Assembly (NCBI RefSeq): GCF_002811945.1
Contig: NZ_NPDX01000001.1
Coordinates: 1,434,501-1,498,500 of the forward strand
DNA: 64,000 bases
From: Leptospira harrisiae
Lineage (GTDB): Bacteria; Spirochaetota; Leptospiria; Leptospirales; Leptospiraceae
Reading direction: 5' to 3'
In this document: positions 36,093-46,561 of the stretch, piece by piece
Numbering within the stretch: the stretch's first letter is position 1
Layout of the letters: every line of letters begins with the position of its first letter
Program-made: the position numbers and the translations under genes
The notes under the pieces: generated by a model
Told to the model about the DNA's origin: nothing
Databases searched by the model: none
The model's input: the letters and a program-made list of their open reading frames with translations, nothing else

Positions 36093-38846
36093 ATGTTAGA
36101 TAAGAATTTAAAACGCATTCAGTTCCAAGAGTCCGAGTCCGCATGGATTCGTTCTTTTAGTGTGGAATCAATCAAATGCCTCATCGTTTGCCGTGGCCCA
36201 GTTCGTAAGGAAACCATGGATGTTTTTGATGCGATTGGTGTGAAAGAATATGGAATTTTATTATCTGAAAAAGATTCCATCGTTTATCCAAAAGCCCTTG
36301 CACCGGAACTTCGTAACTTCCGATTCCCAGAAAACATCCACCGAGTCCCTGATTATATGGGTGCGGGAAAAGAAGAGAAAGAACAACGCATCCGCCAAAT
36401 CATTGGAATCACAAAAGACAATGGATACACACATATCTTTGCAGGTTACGGATTTATGGCAGAAGATGCCGAATTCATCGAAGCCATTGAAAAAGCAGGG
36501 ATCACTTTTATGGGACCAAGTTCCCATGTAGCCAAAGGTGCCGGTGCCAAAGACGAAGCAAAAAAATTAGCAAGAAGCCTCAATGTATCTGTAACCCCAG
36601 GGGTCGATAACATCACCGCACTCGCTTTACTTCGTAAAACGGGAAATTCAAAAGATGGACTTCTTAAAGTTGCCAAAGAAAATAACATAAACTTTTCTTT
36701 CAACGAGGCTCGTTCCCTTGAAGACAATGCAGAAGAATTACTCCAACTTTCTTACGAAAAAACCATAGACATCACATCCATTCCAGACCTCCAAAAAGAA
36801 TCTGCCATCCTCTGTGAAGAAATTTGGAAGAAGTATCCTGGAAAACGCATCCGATTCAAATACATCGGTGGTGGTGGTGGTAAGGGTCAACGTGTCATTG
36901 GTGAAAAATCCGAAATCGATGCTGCCGTTATGGAAATTCTTGCGGAATCAAAAGTCACTGCCGTTGGTTCCAACAGAAACTTTTTAATTGAATTAAACAT
37001 CGAAAACACTCGTCATAACGAAATCCAACTCATTGGTAACGGTGAGTGGTCGTTGTCTCTTGGTGGTCGTGATTGTTCTTTGCAGATGCACGAACAAAAA
37101 CTTTTGGAAATTTCTCAAACGGTTGAGTTATTACAAAAAGAAGCAGATCTCGTTCGTTCTTCGAATTCCAAAAAAGCTGCGATCCTTGATAAAGATGTGC
37201 AAACTCTAAAAGATATGGAACACCAAGCAGAAGTGTTTGGAAAGGCCATTCGCCTAAATTCAGTTTCTACTTTCGAATGTATCGTTGAAGGGAATAGTTT
37301 CTTCTTTATGGAAGTAAACACAAGGATTCAGGTGGAACACCGGGTAACAGAGATGGTGTACAAAATGAAGTTCACCAATCCAAATGATCCGAATGATTTT
37401 TTCTATATTGATTCTCTTGTGGAAGCAATGGCCGTTCTTTCCATCCACGGACCAAGAGTTCCGAAACCAGAACGAATTGTTCGCAACGTATCTGGTGCAG
37501 AAGTTAGGATCAATGCTACAAACCGTGCCCTCCAACCACACGCTGGGGGAATCATCCAAAACTGGTCAAATGCACTTCCTGAAGAAATTCGAGATGACCA
37601 AGGGATTTGTACTCGTAACCCAGACACTGGTGCCTTTGTCCATTACAACCTAGCAGGTGCATACGACTCAAACGTGGCTCTTCTTGTTTCTTATGGAACT
37701 AGCAGAACAGAAAACTTAGAAATTTTGGGAAACATCCTTCGCAAAACAGAACTTAGAGGACAAAACCTCGAAACGAACTTACTGGTTCACTATGGACTCA
37801 TCCAGTGGATTTTGGGTAAGGATGCTATGTTCAAACCATCGACTGCGTTTATGATTTCCTATTTGGCCGGGATCGGAGCCTTACAATCAATCATTAATGA
37901 TCTTGATTTAGAGTATCTTTGGACGGAAAAAACGAAGGTAGCTGATGCTGACCTTAAAAAAATCCTTAACAAAAAGATGACTCTTGTCATTCGTCCCATG
38001 GAACGATTGTTAGCCAACCCACACCTTCTTGGTGGATTTCTCGGATACTTTGACGGAAAACTTTGGACTCGCACTGGGTCAGGAGTGACTTTCAATGAAA
38101 ACCCAATCCAATTTTTGGATTCATTGTATTACTATTTGAATTTAGATACAACGGAACAAAAACCAAGTTCTGAAAAAATTTGGGATCATGACGCCAACCT
38201 TCTTTTGGAAGCCAAAGCATTCTATTCTGAGCTATCTACAAGAACAGGACTTAGCTCGTGGAAAGATTTATCGGATGCATTGTCTAAAGGTAAAAATCCA
38301 TCGAAATCTCTTTCTGAAGATCTTTGGAATGCCTCTGTTGCTAGCCATAATGGTTTCCAAGCGGGTCTTGAAACACTTTTACTTCTGCCTAAAATTGGTA
38401 TCAAATCCAACTTCTTTGGTTTGGATGTGAATGCTGATTTGGACGGAGTGGTTCCTGATGAATTCAAAAACAAAGACACAAGAGATGCGTTTATTAAAAC
38501 GCTCAACCCTCCACCAAAAATGTCCGGAGATGAAATTGTGGCTCCTATGGGTGGGATGTTCTACTCAAAAGAGGCGCCAAATCTTCCTATGCTCATCAAT
38601 GAAGGGGATCATTTCCAAGCGGGACAACCGCTCTTTATCATCGAAGTCATGAAGATGTTTAACAAAATTCTTGCTCCAGTGAGTGGAACCATTGTTAAGA
38701 ATCTGATGGTGGATTCTGATGGAAAGATTGTTTCGAAGGCTCAACCCATTTTTAAAATCAAACCGGATGAAATTCTAAAAGAGGAATCTCCAGAAGAAAT
38801 TCGATCTAGAAAAGTAAAAGTAACAAAAGAATTGGGTCTCGGCTAA
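36093..38846 (+). CDS. Acyl-CoA carboxylase, biotin carboxylase plus biotin carboxyl carrier fusion (alpha) subunit
   Basis: A 917-residue protein. The N-terminal 500 residues are a biotin carboxylase of the ATP-grasp fold, read from YIGGGGGKGQRVI (glycine-rich loop), EIQLIGNGEWSLSLGGRDCSLQ, and FFFMEVNTRIQVEHRVTEMV (catalytic Asn/Arg/Glu). A long unique middle follows, then a C-terminal biotinyl domain with the biotin lysine K854 in EVMKM. It is clearly longer than a standard alpha subunit (about 660). ATG at 36093 is used; the frame opens at a TTG at 36081, and an AAAGGGAG site lies 13 nt upstream. It runs to within 0 bp of the convergent cheB end. Confidence 0.88.
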   Translation: MLDKNLKRIQFQESESAWIRSFSVESIKCLIVCRGPVRKETMDVFDAIGVKEYGILLSEKDSIVYPKALAPELRNFRFPENIHRVPDYMGAGKEEKEQRIRQIIGITKDNGYTHIFAGYGFMAEDAEFIEAIEKAGITFMGPSSHVAKGAGAKDEAKKLARSLNVSVTPGVDNITALALLRKTGNSKDGLLKVAKENNINFSFNEARSLEDNAEELLQLSYEKTIDITSIPDLQKESAILCEEIWKKYPGKRIRFKYIGGGGGKGQRVIGEKSEIDAAVMEILAESKVTAVGSNRNFLIELNIENTRHNEIQLIGNGEWSLSLGGRDCSLQMHEQKLLEISQTVELLQKEADLVRSSNSKKAAILDKDVQTLKDMEHQAEVFGKAIRLNSVSTFECIVEGNSFFFMEVNTRIQVEHRVTEMVYKMKFTNPNDPNDFFYIDSLVEAMAVLSIHGPRVPKPERIVRNVSGAEVRINATNRALQPHAGGIIQNWSNALPEEIRDDQGICTRNPDTGAFVHYNLAGAYDSNVALLVSYGTSRTENLEILGNILRKTELRGQNLETNLLVHYGLIQWILGKDAMFKPSTAFMISYLAGIGALQSIINDLDLEYLWTEKTKVADADLKKILNKKMTLVIRPMERLLANPHLLGGFLGYFDGKLWTRTGSGVTFNENPIQFLDSLYYYLNLDTTEQKPSSEKIWDHDANLLLEAKAFYSELSTRTGLSSWKDLSDALSKGKNPSKSLSEDLWNASVASHNGFQAGLETLLLLPKIGIKSNFFGLDVNADLDGVVPDEFKNKDTRDAFIKTLNPPPKMSGDEIVAPMGGMFYSKEAPNLPMLINEGDHFQAGQPLFIIEVMKMFNKILAPVSGTIVKNLMVDSDGKIVSKAQPIFKIKPDEILKEESPEEIRSRKVKVTKELGLG

Positions 38847-39899
38847 TCAGCCGTAACCCACAATTGTTTTGTAAATTTCAGTAAGAGGGAGGATGTGATT
38901 CACTCCTCCTCTTTTGATTGCCTCTTTCGGCATTCCAAATACTACCGACGTTTCTTCATTTTGGGCAATCGTATCAGCCCCAGCCTCTTTCATTTCCAAA
39001 AGTCCCGAAGCCCCATCATCACCCATTCCAGTCATAATGATTCCTTTGGAATTCTGTCCCGCTTGTCTTGCAACAGAACGAAATAACACGTCCACAGAAG
39101 GTTTGTGTCGATTTACCAAAGGACCATCTGCCACATCCACAAAATACTGGGCTCCAGATCGCCGAACTGTCATATGGCGGTTCCCTGGAGCGATTAGGGC
39201 AAGACCTCTCACAACACGGTCGCCATCTTTCGCTTCCTTAACACTAATATCACAAATAGAATCCAAACGTTTGGCAAAAGTTTCTGTAAATTTTTCTGGC
39301 ATGTGTTGTACGATAACAATGCCGGGTGTTTTGTCTCTGGTGAGTTTGGTAAGGACTTCTTCCAGTGCAATTGTCCCGCCAGTGGAAGTTCCAATGGCAA
39401 CAATTTTTTCCGTTGCTTGCAATTGTGAGATATCTTGTTTTTTTTCCGTTTTAACCGAAAACTCTTTTCTCTCTGTTGGATTCGGAAGAGCTTTTAGCGA
39501 AACGGATGCGGCTGCAATCACTGCATCTGTTAGTTCAATGGTTGATTCATGTAAAAAATCTTTTAAACCAATTTTCGGTTTTGTAATGATTTCACAAGCG
39601 CCAAGGCTCATGGCAATCATTGCAGTATCTGATCCTTCTGTGGTTAACGTGGAACATATTACAACTGGAGTTGGTCTTTCTGCCATTATCTTTTTTAAAA
39701 AAGACAATCCATCCATTCTTGGCATTTCTATGTCTAAAACGATCACATCCGGCCAATCATTTTTCATTTTATCCAAGGCAAAGATAGGATCCGAGGCACT
39801 CCCTAAAAATTCAAAGATTGGATCGCTTTTGAATATTTCGGTTAACACTTGTCTTACGACAGCAGAATCGTCGATTACAAAAACCTTAATTTTTTTCAT
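38847..39899 (-). CDS. cheB: Chemotaxis response regulator / protein-glutamate methylesterase CheB
   Basis: A 350-residue enzyme that removes methyl groups from receptor glutamates (and deamidates glutamines). An N-terminal receiver domain has phospho-acceptor Asp56 ([11 protein letters not shown]) and the Lys of TKPKIG; the C-terminal methylesterase domain has the catalytic Ser of GTSTGGT, the His of VQHMPEKFT and the Asp of [11 protein letters not shown]. It is the last gene of the chemotaxis operon, 4 nt after cheD, and its stop codon lies directly against the stop of the convergent carboxylase gene. No cheR is in the window. Confidence 0.96.
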   Translation of the reverse strand: MKKIKVFVIDDSAVVRQVLTEIFKSDPIFEFLGSASDPIFALDKMKNDWPDVIVLDIEMPRMDGLSFLKKIMAERPTPVVICSTLTTEGSDTAMIAMSLGACEIITKPKIGLKDFLHESTIELTDAVIAAASVSLKALPNPTERKEFSVKTEKKQDISQLQATEKIVAIGTSTGGTIALEEVLTKLTRDKTPGIVIVQHMPEKFTETFAKRLDSICDISVKEAKDGDRVVRGLALIAPGNRHMTVRRSGAQYFVDVADGPLVNRHKPSVDVLFRSVARQAGQNSKGIIMTGMGDDGASGLLEMKEAGADTIAQNEETSVVFGMPKEAIKRGGVNHILPLTEIYKTIVGYG

Positions 39900-39903
39900 A
39901 AAA

Positions 39904-40392
39904 TTACTTTTTTTCTACCCAAACTTCGCCGTCCCAGACGGTAAAATAAATTTTTCTTGATAAGGTGCCGCCTACATCTTCGGAAATGATTTTGATTTCA
40001 TTTTCTTTTAGAATCTTTTTTGCGAATTCCGCATTTCTGTTTCCAACATGGGAAGTTGAGTTTTCTTTTAGGATTTCCCTTTCTTCATTTAAAAACATAT
40101 TAGATCCTCCGAAAATTTTCGCATAGAATTCGTTAGGTTGTAATTTGTGTTTTTTTATTTCTGATAAAAAGAACGTAACAGCATCTATCCCGTATTTATG
40201 TGTTTTTTCTGAATGAAGATCTGCTGGAGTAGGGAGTAGGTAATGGCACATTCCTCCGATGTGTCTGTTGGGATGCCACAAAACGATGGACACACATGAG
40301 CCGAGTAGGGTCCTGACTCTAAATTCTGGCCCCCCAAAAAAAATTTCTCCAGGGTTCAGAAAACGATCAATCACTTCACTTGGTGCATCCAT
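39904..40392 (-). CDS. cheD: Chemoreceptor glutamine deamidase CheD
   Basis: A 162-residue enzyme that deamidates receptor glutamines and can bind CheC. The CheD active-site pair is visible: Cys33 in [10 protein letters not shown] and His50 in GGMCHYLLP, followed by the FGGSNMF and [14 protein letters not shown] segments. The ATG overlaps the cheW stop as TAATG, so both are translated as a unit. Placed between cheW and cheB. Together with CheB it can adjust receptor modification; CheC/CheX partners are not in this window. Confidence 0.95.
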   Translation of the reverse strand: MDAPSEVIDRFLNPGEIFFGGPEFRVRTLLGSCVSIVLWHPNRHIGGMCHYLLPTPADLHSEKTHKYGIDAVTFFLSEIKKHKLQPNEFYAKIFGGSNMFLNEEREILKENSTSHVGNRNAEFAKKILKENEIKIISEDVGGTLSRKIYFTVWDGEVWVEKK

Positions 40393-40868
40393 TACATCAC
40401 ATTGGACGATGATTCTTGGATGGAATGTAACTCGGAAAGTTCCAGAATTTGGTTCACTTTCAAGATAATTACAAATTTATTTTCTAATTTCCCAAGCCCT
40501 TGGATAAAATCTAAACGAATTTTTGATCCAAAACTTGGTGGATCCTCAATGGATTCTGGTGCAATATCAACTACTTCGTTAACGGCGTCCACAAGTAATC
40601 CAACATCAATGATTTCATTTTCCATTTTGATTTCAGTGATGATGATACAAGTTTTCCGATTGGTTTCTGTTTTTCTTTTATAGAATCTCATATTGAGATC
40701 AATCACTGGAACAACATTCCCTCTAAGGTTGATCACTCCAGGTATGTATTCAGGCATCATCGGAACATGGGTTACCGATTCGAATTCAATGATCTCTTTG
40801 ATGTATAAAATTCCCAAACCAAAGAGTTCTTCCGAAATTAAAAAAGTTAGGTATTGTAGTTCCTGCAT
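40392..40868 (-). CDS. cheW: Chemotaxis coupling protein CheW
   Basis: A 158-residue CheW-domain protein that bridges receptors and CheA. It shows the typical sequence of strands: YLTFLISEELFGLGILYIKEI, then PGVINLRGNVVPVIDL (the conserved G-x-INLRG motif), then ETNRKTCIIITE and VGLLVDAVNEV. It sits between the receptor gene (13 nt upstream) and cheD (overlap TAATG). Length is normal. Confidence 0.96.
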   Translation of the reverse strand: MQELQYLTFLISEELFGLGILYIKEIIEFESVTHVPMMPEYIPGVINLRGNVVPVIDLNMRFYKRKTETNRKTCIIITEIKMENEIIDVGLLVDAVNEVVDIAPESIEDPPSFGSKIRLDFIQGLGKLENKFVIILKVNQILELSELHSIQESSSNVM

Positions 40869-40882
40869 ATCGGTATCCTACT

Positions 40883-43597
40883 TTAATACTTTTGGAATTT
40901 GTTATTGTCATCAGACGGATCCACCTTTCTTGCACTTGGTGTTTGTAGTCTAGTGGCATTTTTTGCCAATGGCTTAGTATGTTTTGAATCTAAGGCTGAT
41001 TGGAGGGTTGATTGTTTTCCCAATTTGAAGAAACTAATGGAAGACAGTAATTTCTCTGCTTGGGCTTGCAGCTCTTCGGCGATAGCTGCTAATTCTTCAG
41101 ATGCACTTGCTGACTGTTGCGACACTTGGTCCAGTTGCCCCATTGCCTTATTCACTTCGTTCACTCCAGAAGATTGTTCCTGGCTTGCCGCAGTAATTTC
41201 TTGGACTAGGTCAGCTGTTTTGTTGATTGCTGGAACAATTTCTTCAATGAGTTTTCCCGCAGACTCTGCAATTTGCACTGAACTTCCTGCTAAACTTCCA
41301 ATTTCATTGGCTGATTTTTGAGAGCGTTCTGCCAATTTTCTTACTTCAGAAGCAACAACTGCAAAACCTTTTCCATGTTCACCGGCTCTTGCCGCTTCAA
41401 TGGCTGCATTTAATGCAAGTAAGTTGGTTTGGTAGGCTATGTCTTCAATGATTGAAATTTTATCTGCAATTTCTTTCATAGCAGAAACTGTGTTTCTGAC
41501 TGCTTCTCCACCTTGTTTTGCATCTCTAGCAGATTTTGTCGCAATGGTGTCTGTTTGTTTTGCGTTTTCAGCATTTTGGTCTATAGAGGCACCCATTTCT
41601 TCTAACGAAGCAGATGTTTCTTCCACTGATGCAGCTTGTTCACTGGCTCCTTGGGAAAGTGTACTCGCTGTGGAAGCTACTTCATCTGCAGCATTGACAA
41701 GAGCGTCGGTATTGGTTCTTACATCATTAATGATATCGACTAATTTTTTCGATGTATTGTTAAAAGAGTCTCTAAGCTTTGCAAAGCCTCCTTCATACTC
41801 ATTAGTGATTAATTGTGTGAGATCACCGGTTTCTAATGCAGATAGTCCTACTACAAGATCATCTACTATGCGGGCTGTTTCGATCGCTAGATTTTTTTGC
41901 TCTGTGATGTCTGTTGCAAACTTTATAACTTTATATGGTTTTCCATTTAAATCCAGGATTGGATTGTAGGTTGCTTGTAACCAAACAATTTTCCCATCTT
42001 TACCAATCCTTCTATACTCAGCGGTTTGGAATTCACTTCGATTGAGGGCAGCCCAAAATTGTCTGTATTCTTCTGAATTAACCATGGTAGATTCTACAAA
42101 CATTCTATGGTGTTTCCCTACAATTTCCTGCAAACCATAACCCATTGTTTTTAAAAAGATATCATTGGCAGTGATGATTGTTCCATCCATATTGAATTCA
42201 ATAGTCGCCTGGGCTTTGTTAATTGCTTCAATTTGACCAATAAATTCTCTTACAACTTTTTTATTTTCTGTGATATCAGTTGCAAATTTGATGACTTTGT
42301 AAGGTCGTCCGTTGGCATCAAGGATGGGTGTGTATGTGGCTTGGAGCCAAACTTCTTTTCCATTTTTACCAATTCGTTTGTATTCTGCTGACTGGTATTC
42401 TCCGCGGTTGAGGGCGGCCCAAAATTGACGGTATGCTTCTGAATTTGCCTCTTGTGTTTCTACCAAAATTCTGTGGTGTTGGCCTTTGATTTCATTTAAA
42501 TTATAATCCATCAAATTGAGGAACTTTTCATTTGCAGTTGTGATCGTTCCATCCATACTGAATTCAATAGTCGCCTGAGATCTTTCAATAGCTTTTGAGT
42601 TAGCATTGGACTCTGTTACATCAGCCCATTCAACTACACTACCTAATCTTTCTCCTGAATCTGTAATGATAGGATTCGCAATTAAATTAAATTCTCTGTT
42701 TCCTATTTTTATACTCGTTTTATGTTCGGATGTAAATGAGCCTAGAATTCTACGTTGGTGGCTCGGGTCCTTATGGTAACTGTCAATGTTACTACCCATC
42801 AAATCTCTGAGTGAAAAGTTACGCAATTGAGTTTTGATATCTGCTTCCGATTTCTCAAACATATTATGAATCGATTTGTTCATGTAGACCACATTCAAAT
42901 CTAAGTCGGAAATCATTACATTCGTGGATACACGGTCTAAGGCAGTTTTGATTTGAATTGCATCTCTAAGTGGTTTTCCAACTTGTTTTAATAACAAAAA
43001 GAGTAGGCTTGCGGTTATGAAAAGAAAGATGACTCCTGCAATATAGATTGGAAACAGTTTTTCTTTTGGCGTTGTTTTGTCTTTTGCGATTTCAGAAATA
43101 CTTTCCTTTGTGAGTTGGGAGTTCCATTTAGAAATGGAACTAGAGTAGGGTTTCCAGTATTCGGAAATCTTTGACTTAAGATTCTCTTTTTTAAGAAGAT
43201 CCTCCGGTTCATTTAGGTAGGATTTTATGTTAGTTATATATTCATCTTTCTGTGAAATCGCTACTTTGAGGATGTTGGATTCTTCCGTGGAGGTTGGAAG
43301 GGTAACAATTTGTTCCCAGGCTGAATTTAATTTTTCTAAATCATATTTAATTTTTGCAACGGAGGTTTTATCCACCTCTGGTGACTGAAGAACAGAAAAA
43401 AGGTCTGTTTGGATTGATTGGCTAAGATTCCAAATAGAAGTTAGGTTCTCTGATTTTTGCAAATGAACCTTTGTTATTTCTTCTGAATGATTTACATTCG
43501 AAAGTATTCCCCAAGAATAAGCCGAAGTCCAAATCACAAAAATTAGACCCGTAAGAAAAAAGCCTATCAGCTTAGTGCTTATCTTTATATTTTTCAT
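40883..43597 (-). CDS. Methyl-accepting chemotaxis protein with three PAS domains
   Basis: A 904-residue receptor. Membrane spans at about 10-30 and 184-204 frame a 150-residue periplasmic helical domain. Cytoplasmic PAS-type domains follow at about 220-330, 340-445 and 462-567; the last two are near copies 122 residues apart ([10 protein letters not shown] and [27 protein letters not shown]). A HAMP-like linker (about 575-630) and the signalling hairpin (640-860; [20 protein letters not shown] region) come next. Adaptation residues are in repeated QxA/ExE-like positions. The RBS GAGG is 5 nt upstream of ATG, 10 nt after cheA. PAS domains suggest redox or ligand input inside the cell. Confidence 0.93.
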   Translation of the reverse strand: MKNIKISTKLIGFFLTGLIFVIWTSAYSWGILSNVNHSEEITKVHLQKSENLTSIWNLSQSIQTDLFSVLQSPEVDKTSVAKIKYDLEKLNSAWEQIVTLPTSTEESNILKVAISQKDEYITNIKSYLNEPEDLLKKENLKSKISEYWKPYSSSISKWNSQLTKESISEIAKDKTTPKEKLFPIYIAGVIFLFITASLLFLLLKQVGKPLRDAIQIKTALDRVSTNVMISDLDLNVVYMNKSIHNMFEKSEADIKTQLRNFSLRDLMGSNIDSYHKDPSHQRRILGSFTSEHKTSIKIGNREFNLIANPIITDSGERLGSVVEWADVTESNANSKAIERSQATIEFSMDGTITTANEKFLNLMDYNLNEIKGQHHRILVETQEANSEAYRQFWAALNRGEYQSAEYKRIGKNGKEVWLQATYTPILDANGRPYKVIKFATDITENKKVVREFIGQIEAINKAQATIEFNMDGTIITANDIFLKTMGYGLQEIVGKHHRMFVESTMVNSEEYRQFWAALNRSEFQTAEYRRIGKDGKIVWLQATYNPILDLNGKPYKVIKFATDITEQKNLAIETARIVDDLVVGLSALETGDLTQLITNEYEGGFAKLRDSFNNTSKKLVDIINDVRTNTDALVNAADEVASTASTLSQGASEQAASVEETSASLEEMGASIDQNAENAKQTDTIATKSARDAKQGGEAVRNTVSAMKEIADKISIIEDIAYQTNLLALNAAIEAARAGEHGKGFAVVASEVRKLAERSQKSANEIGSLAGSSVQIAESAGKLIEEIVPAINKTADLVQEITAASQEQSSGVNEVNKAMGQLDQVSQQSASASEELAAIAEELQAQAEKLLSSISFFKLGKQSTLQSALDSKHTKPLAKNATRLQTPSARKVDPSDDNNKFQKY
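41897..42577 (-). repeat. Internal tandem duplication of a PAS module in the receptor gene
   Basis: The stretches coding residues 341-445 (about 42577-42263) and 463-567 (about 42211-41897) are paralogous units with a period of 122 codons. Both carry ATIEFxMDGTI, HHRxx[12 protein letters not shown], GKxVWLQATYxPILD and [12 protein letters not shown]. Confidence 0.85.
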
Positions 43598-43607
43598 ATC
43601 ATCCTCT

Positions 43608-45812
43608 TCATTTATATAATCTTTCGTTTTCGACAGCTATCGTTCTTTCAAATAGCGATGGTATGTCAATGATCAAGGCTACATTCCCATCACCGAGAAT
43701 GCTTGACCCACTCACACCTTTTACATGGCGGAATACGGAACCCATTGGTTTAATCACTGTTTGGTATTCTCCTAGAAGTCGTTCCACAACGATCCCGGCT
43801 TTTTTTTCTCCGTTTCTGACTATGACGATATTTTCCCTGTAATTTTCATCATTTGATTCACATGGATAATAATCTTTTAGGCGGAGAAATGGAATCAAAC
43901 TTCCTCGTAGTGCAAAAAATTGATTGGAATCTACTTTGTTGTCGTCGGTAAAGTGTAAACATTCCAAAACCATATCCATTGGAATGATAAATTGGTTTTT
44001 GCCCACTTCGACCAAAAAACCATCAATAATTGCAAGTGTTAACGGGAGACGAATGATAAAAAGGCTTCCTTGATTGGGTGTGGATTTAACTGTAATCGTA
44101 CCACGGAGGGATTCAATATTCTTTAACACTACATCAAGACCCACACCTCTGCCAGAAACATTAGTAATCTGTGATGCAGTAGAGAGGCCTGGGTGGAAAA
44201 GAAGTTTGAAAATTTCATCTTCAGAATCGGGAATTGGACCCGAGACTAAACCTTTATCAATTCCTTTTTGCCAAACTTTTTCTTTTTGGATCCCATTTCC
44301 ATCATCGGTGATTTCGATTACGACACTTCCTGCTTCATGAAATGCATTGAGTTTGATGGTACCTTGTTTTGGTTTTCCCTTTTTTTCTCTAACCTCGGAA
44401 GTTTCTAATCCGTGGTCGCATGCATTACGAACTAAATGAGTCAGAGGATCGCCTAACTTTTCCACGATATTTCTGTCTAGTTCTGTTTCATTACCTTCTG
44501 TGATGAGTTTGATATCCTTCCCAAGTTCTTTTCCTAAGTCGCGGACAGTTCTTGTATACTTTTGAAAGGTATCCCCGATCGGAACCATTCTTAGTTTAAG
44601 GGAAATTTCTCTTACTTCATTGAGAAGTCTCATGGCAAGCATGGATGATTCTTGTAAATTTGAATCTTCCGTATTACCAATGAGTTGGTTCATATTAGCA
44701 CAAGAGACAACAAGTTCTCCTACACGGTTAATCAATGTATCAATTCGTTTTGAGTCGACTTTTATTGTTGATGATTTGTTCTGATCTTGTTTTTGATTAG
44801 AGGTCGTTTTATCTTCTTGAATTTCCTCTGAAAGCTGTTGTGAAGGAGGGGAAGTATTTTTTTCTTGGGAGATTGAAGTTGTGATTCCTGTTTTTCTTTT
44901 TTTTAATTCTTCGAAGTAGTTAACTAAACTATTATCAGTTAGAATTTGTATTTCTCTCCAAATATTACCCAATAGAATTTCTTCTTCAGGTAGCTGAAAG
45001 GAAAGGTCCGCCAGGTCTTCTATGTTTGCACCAGGAGGAAGGATGTGTAAAAAAGAATCTGCTTCAATAAAGTTAAAAACCTTTCTTACTGCATCTAAAT
45101 CAGAGTCTGAAATCAAATGGATTTCAAATCCTAAATAACAGGATTCTGGATCAAATTCATTTTGGTTAGGAATCGTTTCAGTGATAGTTTTTACCGATTG
45201 AATTTTCCCAATTTTTTTTAAATACCCGATAAAGGAGATAGGATCCAATCCTTGAGAAAAAACATTTCGATTCGGACGGAAGGAAATCAAGTAACCTGAG
45301 ATTGAACCGTTTGAATTTTGGTTTGAAGGAGAATGATTGTTTGTTGTTGGTGAATCCAAATGGTTTGGATTTACTTTACCCGAATTTCCAATTTCCGTTT
45401 GAGTTTTTTCGGAGGAATCATTTTTTTCGCCTTGGAATGGCTTCATTAAATCCAAAATTGAATTTCCAAAAGATATTTTTGAATCAGGTATTTTTCCCTT
45501 GGTTTCCTCTGCCACCAAATAAGAAAGATGGTCTTTTGCCTTTAATAAAATCTCTGTTAATTCAGGTCGAAATTTTATTTCATGAGAACGCAATCGATCT
45601 AGTAGATTTTCCACAACATGGGTAAACTTAACTGTGGATTCAAAGCCAAACATTCCCGCTGTACCTTTGATTGTATGGACGGCACGAAAGATAGCATTCA
45701 AATCTTCATCGTTTGGAGTGGACGTTTCTGTACGTAAAAGAATCGCCTCCATATCCCGAAGGAATTCGTCTGATTCAACTAAATAGGCATCTATAACCTC
45801 TGTTAAATCCAT
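43608..45812 (-). CDS. cheA: Chemotaxis histidine kinase CheA
   Basis: A 734-residue hybrid-free CheA. Domains in order: Hpt (phospho-acceptor His46 in [13 protein letters not shown]), a less conserved P2-like region (about 170-270), a short dimerisation domain (around 350-420: [11 protein letters not shown]), the HATPase domain ([35 protein letters not shown]) and the CheW-like regulatory domain at the end ([26 protein letters not shown]). Its ATG overlaps the STAS gene stop (TAATG). It phosphorylates CheY and CheB. Confidence 0.97.
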   Translation of the reverse strand: MDLTEVIDAYLVESDEFLRDMEAILLRTETSTPNDEDLNAIFRAVHTIKGTAGMFGFESTVKFTHVVENLLDRLRSHEIKFRPELTEILLKAKDHLSYLVAEETKGKIPDSKISFGNSILDLMKPFQGEKNDSSEKTQTEIGNSGKVNPNHLDSPTTNNHSPSNQNSNGSISGYLISFRPNRNVFSQGLDPISFIGYLKKIGKIQSVKTITETIPNQNEFDPESCYLGFEIHLISDSDLDAVRKVFNFIEADSFLHILPPGANIEDLADLSFQLPEEEILLGNIWREIQILTDNSLVNYFEELKKRKTGITTSISQEKNTSPPSQQLSEEIQEDKTTSNQKQDQNKSSTIKVDSKRIDTLINRVGELVVSCANMNQLIGNTEDSNLQESSMLAMRLLNEVREISLKLRMVPIGDTFQKYTRTVRDLGKELGKDIKLITEGNETELDRNIVEKLGDPLTHLVRNACDHGLETSEVREKKGKPKQGTIKLNAFHEAGSVVIEITDDGNGIQKEKVWQKGIDKGLVSGPIPDSEDEIFKLLFHPGLSTASQITNVSGRGVGLDVVLKNIESLRGTITVKSTPNQGSLFIIRLPLTLAIIDGFLVEVGKNQFIIPMDMVLECLHFTDDNKVDSNQFFALRGSLIPFLRLKDYYPCESNDENYRENIVIVRNGEKKAGIVVERLLGEYQTVIKPMGSVFRHVKGVSGSSILGDGNVALIIDIPSLFERTIAVENERLYK

Positions 45813-46183
45813 TAATTGACTTTCCTCGTTCCATACTTAAATTCAACTTCGTTCGCATGTTCCTTTTTTACCTTCACGCGGTCTCCAAAAAAACTAACCA
45901 ATCCCAAAAGATCTAAAACTTTCAAAATAGGAAGTGAATGGTTCTCTAATTTTATGGAAAAATGTTTGTTTTGACTTAATGTCTTAAGATACATTAAAAA
46001 CTGAATTCCGGCTGAATCCACTCGTTGGATCCCATTTAAATCCAACTGGATTGTTTGACCTTGGGAACTTGTCCAAACTTCAGACAATTTTTTCCACTCC
46101 TTGACAAAGGGTACAGTTAGATACCCTTCCCAAGTGATTGTGAAGCCATCGTTTGTCTTTTTAAGATTTTGGACTGGTTCCAT
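45812..46183 (-). CDS. STAS-domain protein in the chemotaxis operon
   Basis: A 123-residue single STAS domain with the phospho-acceptor-like Ser57 in RVDSAGIQFLMYL. It is 1 nt after cheY and overlaps cheA (TAATG), so it is made together with them. A STAS protein in a chemotaxis operon is unusual and suggests partner-switch control or a scaffold role. Its partner may be the SpoIIE-type phosphatases elsewhere in the genome (inference). Confidence 0.88.
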   Translation of the reverse strand: MEPVQNLKKTNDGFTITWEGYLTVPFVKEWKKLSEVWTSSQGQTIQLDLNGIQRVDSAGIQFLMYLKTLSQNKHFSIKLENHSLPILKVLDLLGLVSFFGDRVKVKKEHANEVEFKYGTRKVN

Positions 46184-46184
46184 A

Positions 46185-46550
46185 TTATGTAACTAGTTTT
46201 GCAATGGTATCTAACAGTTCTTCTGGAGAAAAAGGTTTTGTTAACCAAGCCTTGGCGCCAGCATCAATACCTTGTTGTTTTTTTTCAGGTTGAGACTCTG
46301 TCGTTAACATGATGATCGGAGTGAATTTGTATTTAGGATTGTCTTTCACCTTTTTAATAAAGCTGATCCCATCCATATTTGGCATATTCATATCCGAAAC
46401 GATTAAATCGACTTCGTTAGTTTCTAATTGTTTTAAACCTTCTAATCCATCACCAGCTTCAATGAGATCAAAGTTTGCATTCTTTAGATGTACGGAGATA
46501 ATCTTACGAAATACCGCAGAGTCATCGATGATCAATATCTTTCTATTCAT
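46185..46550 (-). CDS. cheY: CheY-like response regulator
   Basis: A 121-residue single receiver domain. Conserved residues: Asp8-Asp9 (IIDDSAVFR), phospho-acceptor Asp53 (VSDMNMPNMDG), Thr of MLTTESQ and Lys of WLTKPFSPEE. The start is the ATG at 46550, with AAGGA 8 nt upstream; the frame extends upstream into the neighbouring gene without reason. It lies 11 nt after the REC/ATPase gene and 1 nt before the STAS gene. The product carries no output domain, as expected for the switch-binding CheY. Confidence 0.93.
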   Translation of the reverse strand: MNRKILIIDDSAVFRKIISVHLKNANFDLIEAGDGLEGLKQLETNEVDLIVSDMNMPNMDGISFIKKVKDNPKYKFTPIIMLTTESQPEKKQQGIDAGAKAWLTKPFSPEELLDTIAKLVT

Positions 46551-46561
46551 GTTTTGTTTCC

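Noticed and set aside
38914..39960. A 348-residue open frame on the plus strand opposite cheB
   Set aside because: It mirrors the cheB gene on the other strand. CheB has complete active sites and operon placement; the antisense frame has no ribosome-binding site or recognisable domain.
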